Below, piece by piece: positions 43,238 through 52,217 of a stretch of DNA of 64,000 bases (position 1 is its first letter; each line of letters starts with the position of its first letter). A model generated the notes under the pieces. It was not told where the DNA came from. It worked only from the letters and a program-made list of their open reading frames with translations, and did no database searches. Source of the stretch: Bradyrhizobium sp. MOS002 (lineage in GTDB: Bacteria > Pseudomonadota > Alphaproteobacteria > Rhizobiales > Xanthobacteraceae); contig NZ_PYFX01000015.1 of the NCBI RefSeq assembly GCF_003020115.1, positions 1 through 64,000 on the forward strand, in the 5' to 3' direction. The position numbers and the translations under genes were made by a program.

Positions 43238-44089
43238 CTATCGCCCTTCTCCAGCTTGCCACAACGCATCCAGGGCGTGACGGTAGGTAGGATAAGCAAG
43301 CGTGACGCCGAGCTCGCGCTTCAGTTTCGCGTTGGAAACACGGGCGCTGCTGGCATAGAAGCTGCGGGCCATCGCCGACATCTCCGCGGTCTCGAACGCC
43401 TCTTCGGGCGGCGGTGCCACATTCATCAGCTTCGCCGCGTAAGCAATCACATCCTGCGGCGGTGCCGGTTCGTCGTCGCAGACATTCCAGATGCCGCCGC
43501 TCCGGCGATTCACCGCGGCCATGATCGCGCTCGCAATGTCGTCGACGTGGATGCGGTTGAACACCTGTCCCGGCTTGATGATGCGCCGGGCCGTTCCAGC
43601 GCGCAGCGTCACCAGCGCGTTACGGCCGGGGCCGTAGATACCTGCAAGCCGCAGGATCGCGGCGTTGCCGCCGGTCGTGTCGGTCCAGGCCTGTTCCGCC
43701 GCGACCCGCAAGCGTGTGCGGTCGAGGCCGGCCTGCGGCAGCGTGCTCTCGTCGACCCAGCCGCCGGCGTGATCACCATACACGCCGATCGTGGACAAAT
43801 AGACGGTCTTGCGGCCCCCGCCCGCCGCCAGCAGGCCAGAGAAGGCCGTGATGACGGGATCGCCGGCGCTGCCGGGCGGGATCGAGACGAGAAGGACATC
43901 CGCGTCTCTGATGCGTTCGACCGTCTCGCGTGCAGGACTGTTTCCGAAGAAGGCGTGTACCTCGACGCCGGCGAGATCGCCCCGCTGCGCGGGATCGCGC
44001 ACCGTGCCGGCGATATGCGAGAAGCCGCCACCGAATAGGCGGACGAAATGCCGGGCACTGTAGCCGAGGCCAAGGATAAAGAGCCGCAT
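43238..44089 (-). CDS. NAD(P)-dependent epimerase-like protein (YeeZ type)
   Basis: The 283-residue Rossmann-fold protein opens MRLFILGLGYSARHFVRLF (nucleotide-binding GxGYxA). It has a YLSTIGVYGDHAGGWVDE segment near the active site and RLAGIYGPGRNAL. It belongs to the extended short-chain dehydrogenase family. ATG 44089 starts the fold; the frame upstream to 44233 is not protein-like. It is divergent from the HAD gene. Confidence 0.82.
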   Translation of the reverse strand: MRLFILGLGYSARHFVRLFGGGFSHIAGTVRDPAQRGDLAGVEVHAFFGNSPARETVERIRDADVLLVSIPPGSAGDPVITAFSGLLAAGGGRKTVYLSTIGVYGDHAGGWVDESTLPQAGLDRTRLRVAAEQAWTDTTGGNAAILRLAGIYGPGRNALVTLRAGTARRIIKPGQVFNRIHVDDIASAIMAAVNRRSGGIWNVCDDEPAPPQDVIAYAAKLMNVAPPPEEAFETAEMSAMARSFYASSARVSNAKLKRELGVTLAYPTYRHALDALWQAGEGR

Positions 44090-44235
44090 ACGTCTTCCTT
44101 GCAGGTCGGAGTTCCCGTTCGCGCCGCGGCGCGTCCTCCGCTCATAAGCAATTTTTGGGTCCGGCAAAAGATATTGCGATTTGTCTCGCCCGCCTGTGCA
44201 GGCGATGGTCGCTCGTCGGGAGGGACGCATCAATC

Positions 44236-44952
44236 ATGCAGGCAGAAGCGCCCGCCATCATGCTGTCTGACGCGGCTCAGCTGGTCCGCCGCGCCGCCGC
44301 GCTGATTTTCGATGTCGACGGCACCTTGGCCGAGACCGAGGAGCTGCATAGGCAGGCCTTCAACCATGCCTTCACCCGCCACGGTCTCGACTGGCAGTGG
44401 GACCGGGCCGTCTACAAGGAGCTACTTCGGGTCACAGGTGGCAAGGAACGGATCCGCGCCCACCATGAAAGGCTGCGGGTCGCTCCGCCACTGTCGGATG
44501 TGGACATCGCGGAACTGCACCGCATCAAGACTGCGCATTATGCCGAACTGGTCGAGACCGGCTGCTGTCCCTTACGGCCCGGGGTGGCGGATCTCCTCGT
44601 CGCCGCCAAGGCGCGCGGCCAGCGGCTCGCGATCGCGACGACCACGTCGCACGGCAATATCGATGCGCTGCTGTCGCGGGCTCTGGGAAAGCGCTGGGCC
44701 GCGGATTTTGATGCGATCGCCGCCGGGGATGACGTGCGGCATAAAAAGCCTGCGCCGGATGTCTATTTCGAGATCCTGGCGCGGCTGAAGCTCAACGCGT
44801 CCGACTGCGTCGCGATCGAGGATTCCGCCAACGGCCTGATCGCAGCCTCACGGGCGAACATTCCCGTGCTCATCACCAGAAGCATATTTTTCCGGGATGA
44901 TGATTTTAGCCGGGCGCGGGTCGTGCTGGATGATCTGTCGGGGCTCGGATGA
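44236..44952 (+). CDS. HAD-superfamily phosphatase (CbbY/phosphoglucomutase-like)
   Basis: The 238-residue protein has motif I DVDGT (26-30, nucleophile Asp26), a helical cap domain, motif III lysine (KKPAPDVYFEIL) and the acidic motif IV (AIEDSANGLIAA). This pattern fits CbbY-like sugar-phosphate phosphatases; the true substrate is unknown. ATG 44236 is preferred over upstream in-frame codons, which fall in the divergent promoter. Confidence 0.85.
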   Translation: MQAEAPAIMLSDAAQLVRRAAALIFDVDGTLAETEELHRQAFNHAFTRHGLDWQWDRAVYKELLRVTGGKERIRAHHERLRVAPPLSDVDIAELHRIKTAHYAELVETGCCPLRPGVADLLVAAKARGQRLAIATTTSHGNIDALLSRALGKRWAADFDAIAAGDDVRHKKPAPDVYFEILARLKLNASDCVAIEDSANGLIAASRANIPVLITRSIFFRDDDFSRARVVLDDLSGLG

Positions 44953-45020
44953 GGCGGCAAAACAAAAAAACTGAAAAACAACCCCATGCACAGTAGAATG
45001 TGGCTGCGGGCCGGCCGGCC

Positions 45021-45428
45021 TCAATGGACGCGGTGGCTCGCTCTATCATCCTCAGCTTGCTCGACAATCTGCGCGATCGGGCTCGACTGGTGGTGCACCA
45101 GGCGCCAGTCGTCGCCGACGCGCCGAAAATGGTTGGCAGCGGCCAATGCCGTGCCGTCGACGATCTCGATGCAGAGCACGCGGGCGCTGTCGCCATCGAC
45201 GATGGCCTGCGGTTCCGCGCAGACGATCTGCGGCCGTTCCGGACTCTGCAGGATGTCGCGCCAGCTTCCGATCACCGTGGCCCGGCCGATGATGGCCGGC
45301 CAGCCGGGATGGATGCAGGAAATGGCGTCATCGTCCGCCCACATCCGCTCCATTCCGTCGAAATCGCCGGTCGAAAAGGCGGCGTAGAACGCTGCGTTCG
45401 CGGCGATCACCTTGCTGTCCTTTGCCAT
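45021..45428 (-). CDS. SnoaL/NTF2-like protein
   Basis: The 135-residue protein (AANAAFYAAFSTGDFDGMERMWADDDAISCIHPGWPAIIGRATVIGSW) belongs to the NTF2-like fold (SnoaL/DUF4440), small ligand-binding or enzymatic cups. ATG 45428 begins the conserved region; the frame upstream runs into non-coding sequence. Confidence 0.82.
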   Translation of the reverse strand: MAKDSKVIAANAAFYAAFSTGDFDGMERMWADDDAISCIHPGWPAIIGRATVIGSWRDILQSPERPQIVCAEPQAIVDGDSARVLCIEIVDGTALAAANHFRRVGDDWRLVHHQSSPIAQIVEQAEDDRASHRVH

Positions 45429-45528
45429 GCCTCTCGGGTGGGGCAATGACACGAAAAAATCAAGCGCGACTTCCGTCGACTTTCCGTTCGACCTGGACCG
45501 CAATGCAGCATTGCTGCCCGTTTTGTGG

Positions 45529-47013
45529 TCAAGCCGAGACCAGCGTCTCCACCGCACGCCGCGCGCCATCCTTGTAGAGCCGGCCGAGCGCCGCGGTCAC
45601 GGCCTCGCACAGGCGCGGCTCGGCGCCCAGCGGCCCGAACACTTTTCCGACGCCGAGCAGCGCGGGCGCCAATCGTTCGGCGACGGGACCCGCCTCGCGC
45701 GCCAGCGCAGCGAACTCGGCGGCGAGCGGATCGCGCACGTCGATGGTGCGGCCCTTCTCGTCGAGGCCGGTGACGTAGCGCATCCAGCCGGCCACCGCGA
45801 GCGCATGCGTCGCGATCGGCAGGTTCCTGGCGAGACGATCCTGGGTCGCGCCAAGCAGGCGCTGCGGCAGCTTTTGCGAACCGTCCATCGCGATCTGCCA
45901 AGTGCGGTGATGCAGTGCCGGATTCGCGAAGCGCTTGAGCAGCGAGGCGCGATAGGCAGCCAGATCTGCGCCGGCAGGCATCGTCAGCGTCACCGCGGCC
46001 TCTTCCATCACCTGCGCGGCGAGGCGCGCGAAATGCGGATCCCGCATGGTGTCGGCGATGGTCTCGTAGCCGGCGAGATAGCCGAGATAGGCCAGCGCCG
46101 AATGGCTGGCGTTGAGCAGCCGCAGCTTCATCAGCTCGAACGGCTTGACGTCGTTCACCAGTTCGACGCCGGCGGCGGCAAGGTCGGGCCGGCCCGCCGT
46201 AAAGCGATCCTCGACCACGCATTGCGTGAACGGCTCGGTCATGACGGGCCATGCGTCGCGCAAACCGAGCGCCGATGAAACCGCAGCGCGGTCTCCATCC
46301 GTCGTCTCCGGCACGATGCGGTCGACCATGGTCGAGGGGAAGGCCACCGTATCCGCGATCCACTTGCCGAGATCCTTCGACCGCAGCGCGGCGAATTGCG
46401 TCACGATCCGCTGCACGGTGTGGCCGTTGGCGGCGAGGTTGTCGCAGCTCAGCACGGTGAAGGGGGCAAGACCCTGCGCCCGCCGCCTCGCCAGCGCAGC
46501 CACGATGAAACCGGGTGCCGAGCGCGGCGCGTCGAAATTGTTGAGATCGTGCACGACGTCAGGATGGCGCTCGTCGAGATCGCCGGTCTGCGGCGTATGG
46601 CAATAGCCCTTCTCGGTGACGGTGAGGGAGACGATGCGAATGGCAGGATCGGCCATCCGCTCGACCAATCGTGCCGGGTTCTCACGCGCGACCACGCTGT
46701 CGAGCAGCGCGCCGAGGATGCGGTGCTCGGTGCCTTCGGCCGCACGAATGGCAACCGTATAGAGATGATCCTGCGGGGCGAGGGCGTCGCGCGTGTCCGG
46801 GCTGCGCAGGCTGGCGCCGATGATGCCCCAGGATGTGGCGCCGGCGGCAAGGCAATCGTCGATGACGACGGCCTGGTGGGCGCGATGAAACGCGCCAAGG
46901 CCGAGATGCACGATGCCGGAGGTGACGCGCGAACGGTCGTAGGCGGGGCGGCGGATGCCGGGTGGCAGCCGGTCGAGATTGGCGCGGCCAAGGCGCGTCG
47001 AACCAGGGCGCAT
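45529..47013 (-). CDS. uxuB: D-fructuronate reductase / mannitol dehydrogenase family
   Basis: The 494-residue polyol dehydrogenase has the long-chain family's nucleotide-binding start (SGIVHLGLGAFHRAHQAVVIDDCL) and the active-site lysine region (VNDVKPFELMKLRLLNASHSALAYLGYLAG). Together with uxuA at 52218 it should interconvert D-fructuronate and D-mannonate using NADH; mannitol or arabinitol dehydrogenase is the alternative. GGGAG precedes ATG 47013. It diverges from the GntR gene across a 143-bp region with two dyads. Confidence 0.87.
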   Translation of the reverse strand: MRPGSTRLGRANLDRLPPGIRRPAYDRSRVTSGIVHLGLGAFHRAHQAVVIDDCLAAGATSWGIIGASLRSPDTRDALAPQDHLYTVAIRAAEGTEHRILGALLDSVVARENPARLVERMADPAIRIVSLTVTEKGYCHTPQTGDLDERHPDVVHDLNNFDAPRSAPGFIVAALARRRAQGLAPFTVLSCDNLAANGHTVQRIVTQFAALRSKDLGKWIADTVAFPSTMVDRIVPETTDGDRAAVSSALGLRDAWPVMTEPFTQCVVEDRFTAGRPDLAAAGVELVNDVKPFELMKLRLLNASHSALAYLGYLAGYETIADTMRDPHFARLAAQVMEEAAVTLTMPAGADLAAYRASLLKRFANPALHHRTWQIAMDGSQKLPQRLLGATQDRLARNLPIATHALAVAGWMRYVTGLDEKGRTIDVRDPLAAEFAALAREAGPVAERLAPALLGVGKVFGPLGAEPRLCEAVTAALGRLYKDGARRAVETLVSA

Positions 47014-47076
47014 GGACGTCTCCCTTTGCTTTGCCGCTGCTTGACATGGCACCTGTCCTCGGTCAATGCTGCGGTC

Positions 47077-47105
47077 AATTGGTAAGACCAATTTTCCAAA
47101 ATTGG
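47077..47105. promoter_or_regulatory. Overlapping operator dyads in the uxuB-GntR divergent promoter
   Basis: AATTGGT-AAG-ACCAATT at 47077-47093 is a perfect dyad closely resembling the E. coli UxuR/ExuR site (AAATTGGTATACCAATTT). A second perfect dyad, CCAATTTT-CC-AAAATTGG, occupies 47088-47105 and shares six bases with the first. The obvious ligand is the adjacent FadR-type GntR regulator. Confidence 0.7.
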
Positions 47106-47156
47106 CGGGCCGCTGGCGGCAAGAGCTGCCGGCATGACCCTTTCGGGAGGACCAGC

Positions 47157-47963
47157 GTGCCGCTGGAAGCTGTGGAGGCGAGACGGCTTTATCGCCAGGT
47201 CGCCGATCAATTGCGAAACCTGATCGACAGCGGCGAGTACGCGGTCGGCAGCCGCTTGCCGACCGAACGCGAGCTCGCCGAGCAGCTCAAGATTTCCAGG
47301 CCGACGGTGCGCGAAGCCCTGATCGCGCTCGAAGTCGAGGGCCGCCTCCGCATCCGCGTCGGTTCCGGCATCTATGTGATCGAGCCCGCGGCGGTTGCGA
47401 CGACCGCGCCAGCTTCGGTCATCGAAGGCCCGTTCGAGCTGCTGCGCGCCCGCGAGTTCCTGGAAAGTGCCATCGCCGAAGAAGCCGCGCGCGTGGCGAC
47501 GAAGGACGACGTTGCCCACATCGATGCGTCCCTTGTCGCGATGGAGAATGTAGAACACCCCGGTGAAGCCTCAATGGTCCACGACCGCGCCTTCCACGTC
47601 GCGATCGCTGGAAGCCTGGGCAATGCCGTTCTGGTGCGCGTGGTCGGCGAGTTGTTCGACCAGCGCCTCAATCCCTATTTCGCGCAGCTTGCGCATTATT
47701 TCGAGAGCCCGGGCACCTGGCGCACTGCGCTCGACGAGCATCGCGCGGTGCGCGACGCGATCGCGGCGCACGATGCCGGGGCCGCGCGCGATGCGATGCG
47801 CGATCATCTCGCGAGATCCCAGGAGCGCTTTGCGCAGAACTTCGGCGCCGAGAAGGCGGCAGGCCCGTCTTCCGGGCGCGCGACGCGATCGACGGCAAAG
47901 CCTTTAAAGCCGGAACGCGCGCCGAAGAAGAAGGGAGCTGCGAGCAGCAGCGCTCGACGGTGA
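47157..47963 (+). CDS. GntR-family (FadR subfamily) regulator of sugar-acid genes
   Basis: The 268-residue protein has an N-terminal GntR winged helix (LYRQVADQLRNLIDSGEYAVGSRLPTERELAEQLKISRPTVREALIALEVEGR) and a C-terminal helical FCD ligand-binding domain with metal-binding histidines (MVHDRAFHVAIA; DEHRAVRDAIAAHD). The start is GTG 47157 with GGGAGG 6 bases upstream. The basic tail (SARR) is unusual but short. It probably represses uxuB and the downstream operon through the overlapping dyads. Confidence 0.88.
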   Translation: MPLEAVEARRLYRQVADQLRNLIDSGEYAVGSRLPTERELAEQLKISRPTVREALIALEVEGRLRIRVGSGIYVIEPAAVATTAPASVIEGPFELLRAREFLESAIAEEAARVATKDDVAHIDASLVAMENVEHPGEASMVHDRAFHVAIAGSLGNAVLVRVVGELFDQRLNPYFAQLAHYFESPGTWRTALDEHRAVRDAIAAHDAGAARDAMRDHLARSQERFAQNFGAEKAAGPSSGRATRSTAKPLKPERAPKKKGAASSSARR

Positions 47964-48052
47964 TGAGATCGTGCGGCCCGCACCCGCGTCGGGGGCGGGC
48001 GGACAAGACGCAGATTTAAAAGAAGCAGACTTGAAAAATGGAGGAAAAGTCA

Positions 48053-49030
48053 GTGTTGAAAAAGATGACAATGGTGCTGGCGGTCTCGGCCGCGGCAATG
48101 TGTGCGGCGACCGGTTCCGGCATGGCGCAGACCAAGCTCAAATGGGCCCACGTCTACGAGACCTCCGAGCCGTTCCACACTGCTTCGGTCTGGGCCGCGC
48201 AGGAAATCGGCAAGCGCACCAACGGGCGCTATGCGATCGACGTCTATCCGGCGTCGCAGCTCGGCAAGGAGGCCGACATCAACCAGGGCCTTTCCCTCGG
48301 TTCGGTCGACATCATCATCTCCGGCTCGAGCTTCGCGGCCAAGAGCTTCCCGCCGATCGGCGTGACCTATTATCCCTACACCTTCCGCGATGCCGATCAT
48401 CTGCTCGCCTACACCAAGAGCGACATCTTCAAGGAGCTCACCAAGGGTTACGAGGACAAGAGCGGCCATCACATCGTCGCGGTGACCTATTACGGGGTGC
48501 GCCAGACTTCGTCGAACAAGCCGATCAAGACCTGTGCCGACCTCAAGGGCCTGAAGATGCGCGTGCCCGACGTTCCCGCTTATCTGGCGATGCCGCGCGC
48601 CTGCGGCGCCAACACCGCGCCGATCGCGTTCGCCGAAGTCTATCTCGCGCTCCAGAACGGGACCGTCGAGGCCCAGGAGAATCCGCTCACCACAATCGAG
48701 GCCAAGAAGTTCTACGAGGTGCAGAAGCACATCGTGCTGACCGGCCACATCGTCGACCACCTCAACACGGTGGTGGCCGGTGCGCTCTGGAAGAAGCTCA
48801 GCGACGAGGACAAGAAGATCTTCACCGACGTCGCGCAGGAGGCCGCCGCCAAGGCGACCGCGGAGATCAAGCAGAACGAGGCCAAGCTGGTCGCTTTCTT
48901 CAAGGAGAAGGGCCTGACCGTGACCGAGGTCGACAAGAACGAGTTCCGCGACACCGTGCTGAAGAACGTCGCGTTCGAGACCTTCGGCTATCGCAAGGCC
49001 GACTGGGAACGGATCCAGGCGGTGAAGTGA
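48053..49030 (+). CDS. dctP: TRAP transporter substrate-binding protein (DctP type)
   Basis: The 325-residue periplasmic binding protein has a signal peptide (VLAVSAAAMCAATGSGMAQ) and DctP-family blocks (QEIGKRTNGRYAIDVYPASQLGKEADINQGLSLGSVDI; GLKMRVPDVPAYLAMPRACGANTAPIAFAEVYLALQNGTVEAQENP). The conserved arginine in RVPD binds the carboxylate. GTG 48053 with GGAGG 8 bases upstream is preferred over ATG 48038, which precedes that site. The substrate is probably a sugar acid, from context. Confidence 0.88.
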   Translation: MLKKMTMVLAVSAAAMCAATGSGMAQTKLKWAHVYETSEPFHTASVWAAQEIGKRTNGRYAIDVYPASQLGKEADINQGLSLGSVDIIISGSSFAAKSFPPIGVTYYPYTFRDADHLLAYTKSDIFKELTKGYEDKSGHHIVAVTYYGVRQTSSNKPIKTCADLKGLKMRVPDVPAYLAMPRACGANTAPIAFAEVYLALQNGTVEAQENPLTTIEAKKFYEVQKHIVLTGHIVDHLNTVVAGALWKKLSDEDKKIFTDVAQEAAAKATAEIKQNEAKLVAFFKEKGLTVTEVDKNEFRDTVLKNVAFETFGYRKADWERIQAVK

Positions 49031-49038
49031 CGACGTAG

Positions 49039-49143
49039 TCGTCATCCCGGGGCGGTCCGTAGGACCGAGCTACGGTGCGCAATTGCGCACCTGAGAATCT
49101 CGAGGTTCCGGGTCTGGTGCTAACGCACCATCCCGGAACGACG
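49039..49143. repeat. Palindromic repeat between dctP and dctQ
   Basis: The ends cgtcatcccgg and cccggaacgacg are inverted around internal hairpins (gcgcaattgcgc; tggtgctaacgcacca). It is an intercistronic element inside the TRAP operon and may set relative dctP and dctQM expression by stabilising the dctP message. Confidence 0.7.
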
Positions 49144-49166
49144 TGACCAGTTTGAGGAGTAACCCC

Positions 49167-49745
49167 ATGTCCACCGCCGAAACGCACCGGCAGATCACCG
49201 CGGACGAGATCGCCCACACCTTCGAGGAGGAGGCGACACCCAAGGTCGATCTCGGCATCTACGCTTTCGAGGACTGGGTCGCGCTGGCGATCTTTTGGGT
49301 GATGGCGCTCGCCGTCTTCCTCCAGTTCTTCACCCGCTACGTGCTCAACGACAGTTATGCCTGGACCGAGGAGATCGCGACCTACTGCCTGATCGGCGTG
49401 GTCTTCATCGGCTCCTCGATGTGCGTGCGGCTGTCGCGGCACATCCAGGTCGATCTCATCTACCGCTATCTGCCGCACCTCGTGGCGCGCGCGCTGTCGA
49501 CGGTGATCGACCTGATCCGGATCGCATTCTTCGGCTACGCCATCAAGCTGGTCTGGGTCTACATCCAGATCATCGGCGACGAGTCCATGACCACAATCAA
49601 TCTGCCCAAGGACTACGTCTACTACGCCGTGCTGGCCGGCTTCGTGCTGATGTTCGTGCGCTCGGTGCAGGTGGCAATACAACATTTGCGACAGGGCTAT
49701 TCGATCCTCGAACGTCCCGGCGCCTACGACGGTTTTGAAGGGTAA
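49167..49745 (+). CDS. dctQ: TRAP transporter small membrane subunit (DctQ type)
   Basis: The 192-residue protein has four TM helices (LAIFWVMALAVFLQFFTRYVL; EEIATYCLIGVVFIGSSMCV; ALSTVIDLIRIAFFGYAIKLV; YYAVLAGFVLMFVRSVQVAI). The FxRYVxNxSxxWxEE motif marks DctQ. ATG 49167 follows GAGGAG. It overlaps or closely abuts dctM. Confidence 0.88.
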   Translation: MSTAETHRQITADEIAHTFEEEATPKVDLGIYAFEDWVALAIFWVMALAVFLQFFTRYVLNDSYAWTEEIATYCLIGVVFIGSSMCVRLSRHIQVDLIYRYLPHLVARALSTVIDLIRIAFFGYAIKLVWVYIQIIGDESMTTINLPKDYVYYAVLAGFVLMFVRSVQVAIQHLRQGYSILERPGAYDGFEG

Positions 49746-49749
49746 GGTC

Positions 49750-51156
49750 ATGCTGCTGTTGCTTGGAGGCTTTCTCATCCTGATGCTGCTCGGCGTTCCC
49801 GTGGCGATCGCCATGGCCGCGTCGTCGCTGCTCTACATCCTGGTCAGCGGCGTGACGCCCGACGTCACGCTGGCGCAGCGCATGATCGCGGGCGTCGAGA
49901 GCTTTCCGCTGCTCGCCGTGCCGTTCTTCATTCTGGCCGGCAATCTCATGAACATCGCGGGCGTCACCGGGCGCATCTACAAGTTCGCCGTCGCGCTGGT
50001 CGGCTGGATGCGCGGCGGCCTCGGCCACGTCAATATCATCGGCTCGGTGATCTTCTCCGGCATGTCCGGCACCGCGATCGCGGATGCCGCGGGTCTCGGT
50101 ACCATCGAGATCAAGGCGATGAAGGACCACGGCTACTCCACGGAATTCTCCGTCGGCGTCACCGCGGCCTCCGCCACGCTCGGGCCCATCATCCCGCCGT
50201 CGCTGCCTTTCGTGATCTATGGCATGATGGCGAACGTCTCGATCGGCGCGCTGTTTCTTGGGGGCGTCATTCCAGGCGTCGTGCTGACGCTGCTCATGAT
50301 GGCCACCGTCACCTACTTCGCGCACAAGAACAAATGGGGCAGCGATACGCCGTTCTCCTGGCCGCAATTGGGATCGGCCGGGCTCGAGATCATCGTCGTA
50401 TTGAGCTTCCCGATGGCCGTCTGGCTTCTGACGGTCGCCGGTCTCTCCACCAATTGGGCGGTTGGTCTCGGCCTGTTCGCGCTGCTCGCGATCGACTGGT
50501 ACTTCGACTTCTCCGCGGTGATGGCGCTGATGGCGCCGGTGATCCTGATCGGCGGCATGACGCTCGGCTGGTTCACCCCGACGGAAGCCGCGGTCGCCGC
50601 CGTGATCTGGTCGCTATTCCTCGGCCTGGTACGCTACCGCACCATGACGATGAAAACGGTCGCGAAAGCGACGTTCGACACCATCGAGACCACGGCGTCG
50701 GTTCTTTTCATCGTCACCGCAGCGTCGATCTTCGCCTGGCTGCTGACGGTGTCGCAGGCAGCTCAGATGCTGTCGGACTGGATGCTCAGCATCACCCACA
50801 ACAAATGGGTGTTCCTCGCGCTTGCCAACGTCCTGATCCTGTTCGTCGGCTGCTTCATCGACACCACGGCGGCGATCACCATTCTGGTGCCGATCCTGTT
50901 GCCGATCGTGCTCAAGCTCGGCATCGACCCGATCCATTTCGGTCTGATCATGACGCTGAACCTGATGATCGGCCTGTTGCATCCGCCGCTCGGCATGGTC
51001 TTGTTCGTGCTCGCGCGCGTCGCAAAACTCTCGGTCGAGCGCACGACGATTGCGATCCTGCCGTGGCTGGTGCCGCTGATGATTGCGCTGATCGCAATTA
51101 CCTACATCCCCGAATTGACCCTCTGGCTGCCGAAATACATGGGACTTTCCAAATGA
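49750..51156 (+). CDS. dctM: TRAP transporter large permease (DctM type)
   Basis: The 468-residue sodium-coupled permease has about 12 TM segments. It carries family landmarks (FILAGNLMNIAGVTGRIYKFA; SGMSGTAIADAAGLGTIEIKAMKDHGY; ASATLGPIIPPSLPFVIYG; NLMIGLLHPPLGMVLFV). ATG 49750 is favoured; TTG 49735 inside dctQ is a weaker alternative. Its stop overlaps the dehydrogenase start as ATGA. Confidence 0.9.
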   Translation: MLLLLGGFLILMLLGVPVAIAMAASSLLYILVSGVTPDVTLAQRMIAGVESFPLLAVPFFILAGNLMNIAGVTGRIYKFAVALVGWMRGGLGHVNIIGSVIFSGMSGTAIADAAGLGTIEIKAMKDHGYSTEFSVGVTAASATLGPIIPPSLPFVIYGMMANVSIGALFLGGVIPGVVLTLLMMATVTYFAHKNKWGSDTPFSWPQLGSAGLEIIVVLSFPMAVWLLTVAGLSTNWAVGLGLFALLAIDWYFDFSAVMALMAPVILIGGMTLGWFTPTEAAVAAVIWSLFLGLVRYRTMTMKTVAKATFDTIETTASVLFIVTAASIFAWLLTVSQAAQMLSDWMLSITHNKWVFLALANVLILFVGCFIDTTAAITILVPILLPIVLKLGIDPIHFGLIMTLNLMIGLLHPPLGMVLFVLARVAKLSVERTTIAILPWLVPLMIALIAITYIPELTLWLPKYMGLSK

Positions 51157-52202
51157 CATCCACAGCTCTCGCCGCAACCCTGTTCGGTCCCGAAGATCTG
51201 CGCATGATCGAGCATCCGCTCGACAAGCTCGCCGAAGGCATGGTGCGCCTCCGCTTCGGCGCCGGCGGCATCTGCGGCTCGGACATGCATTATTTCCGTC
51301 ATGCCCGGACCGGCGATTTCGTGGTGAAATCGCCGCTGGTGCTCGGCCACGAGATCTCCGGCGAGGTGGTGGAGATCGCGGGCTCCGCGGCGAACCTGAA
51401 GCTCGGCGATCGTGTCGCCGTCAACCCGTCGCGCTGGTGCGGCCATTGCGTCGCTTGCCGCGAAGGCCGGCAAAACCTCTGCGAAAATATCTACTTCATG
51501 GGCTCCGCCTCGAAGACGCCGCACATGCAGGGCGGCTTCGCCAATTACTTCGATGCGATCCCGGCGCAGTGCGTGAAGATCCCCGATCACGTCTCCTATC
51601 AGGCCGCGGCGCTGGCCGAGCCGCTCGCGGTCTGCCTGCATGCGGTGGCGCGTGCCGGCAACATCGAAGGCAAGCGCGGCATCATTTTCGGTGCCGGTCC
51701 GATCGGGCTTCTGACCATGCTCGCCGCGCGCCGCGCCGGCATGACCGACATCACGGTGGCCGACATCGCGCCGGCTCCGCTGGCCTTTGCGACCCGGCTC
51801 GGCGCCTCTCACGTCGAGAATGTCGCAGCCGGCGAGGAAGGCCTGAAGGCGCAGGCCGCGTCGCGCCCCTACGATGTCGCGTTCGAAGTCTCGGGCACGG
51901 CTGCGGGCCTTGCCAGTGCGATCGGTATCATCAGGCGCGGCGGTGTTGTGGTGCAGATCGGCAATTTGCCGGGTGGCCAGATTCCAGTGCCGGCCAATGC
52001 GGTGATGGCCAAGGAGATCGACCTGCGCGGCTCGTTCCGCTTCGGGCTCGAATTCATGACGGCGGTGGAGCTGATTGCGGACGGCAGCGTCGACGTGCTG
52101 TCGCTGGTCACCGCCGAGCGGCCGCTGTCCACCGCGCCGGACGCCCTGCGGCTGGCGCTCGACCGCTCGCAGAGCGTCAAGGTCGTGCTGACCGCGAACT
52201 GA
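51153..52202 (+). CDS. Zinc alcohol dehydrogenase (L-idonate/L-gulonate 5-dehydrogenase type)
   Basis: The 349-residue protein has catalytic zinc ligands Cys41 and His66-Glu67, structural-zinc cysteines 96, 99, 102 and 110, and a Rossmann motif GAGPIGLL. GGICGSDMHYF and the overall length resemble L-idonate 5-dehydrogenases. With uxuB and uxuA beside it, oxidation of L-gulonate to D-fructuronate is an attractive role, but idonate cannot be excluded. Confidence 0.85.
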   Translation: MTSTALAATLFGPEDLRMIEHPLDKLAEGMVRLRFGAGGICGSDMHYFRHARTGDFVVKSPLVLGHEISGEVVEIAGSAANLKLGDRVAVNPSRWCGHCVACREGRQNLCENIYFMGSASKTPHMQGGFANYFDAIPAQCVKIPDHVSYQAAALAEPLAVCLHAVARAGNIEGKRGIIFGAGPIGLLTMLAARRAGMTDITVADIAPAPLAFATRLGASHVENVAAGEEGLKAQAASRPYDVAFEVSGTAAGLASAIGIIRRGGVVVQIGNLPGGQIPVPANAVMAKEIDLRGSFRFGLEFMTAVELIADGSVDVLSLVTAERPLSTAPDALRLALDRSQSVKVVLTAN

Positions 52203-52217
52203 TCCGGGAGAATTTTG

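Noticed and set aside
50334..51152. Long upstream extension of the zinc dehydrogenase frame
   Set aside because: It overlaps dctM in another frame; the dehydrogenase fold starts at the ATG at 51153.
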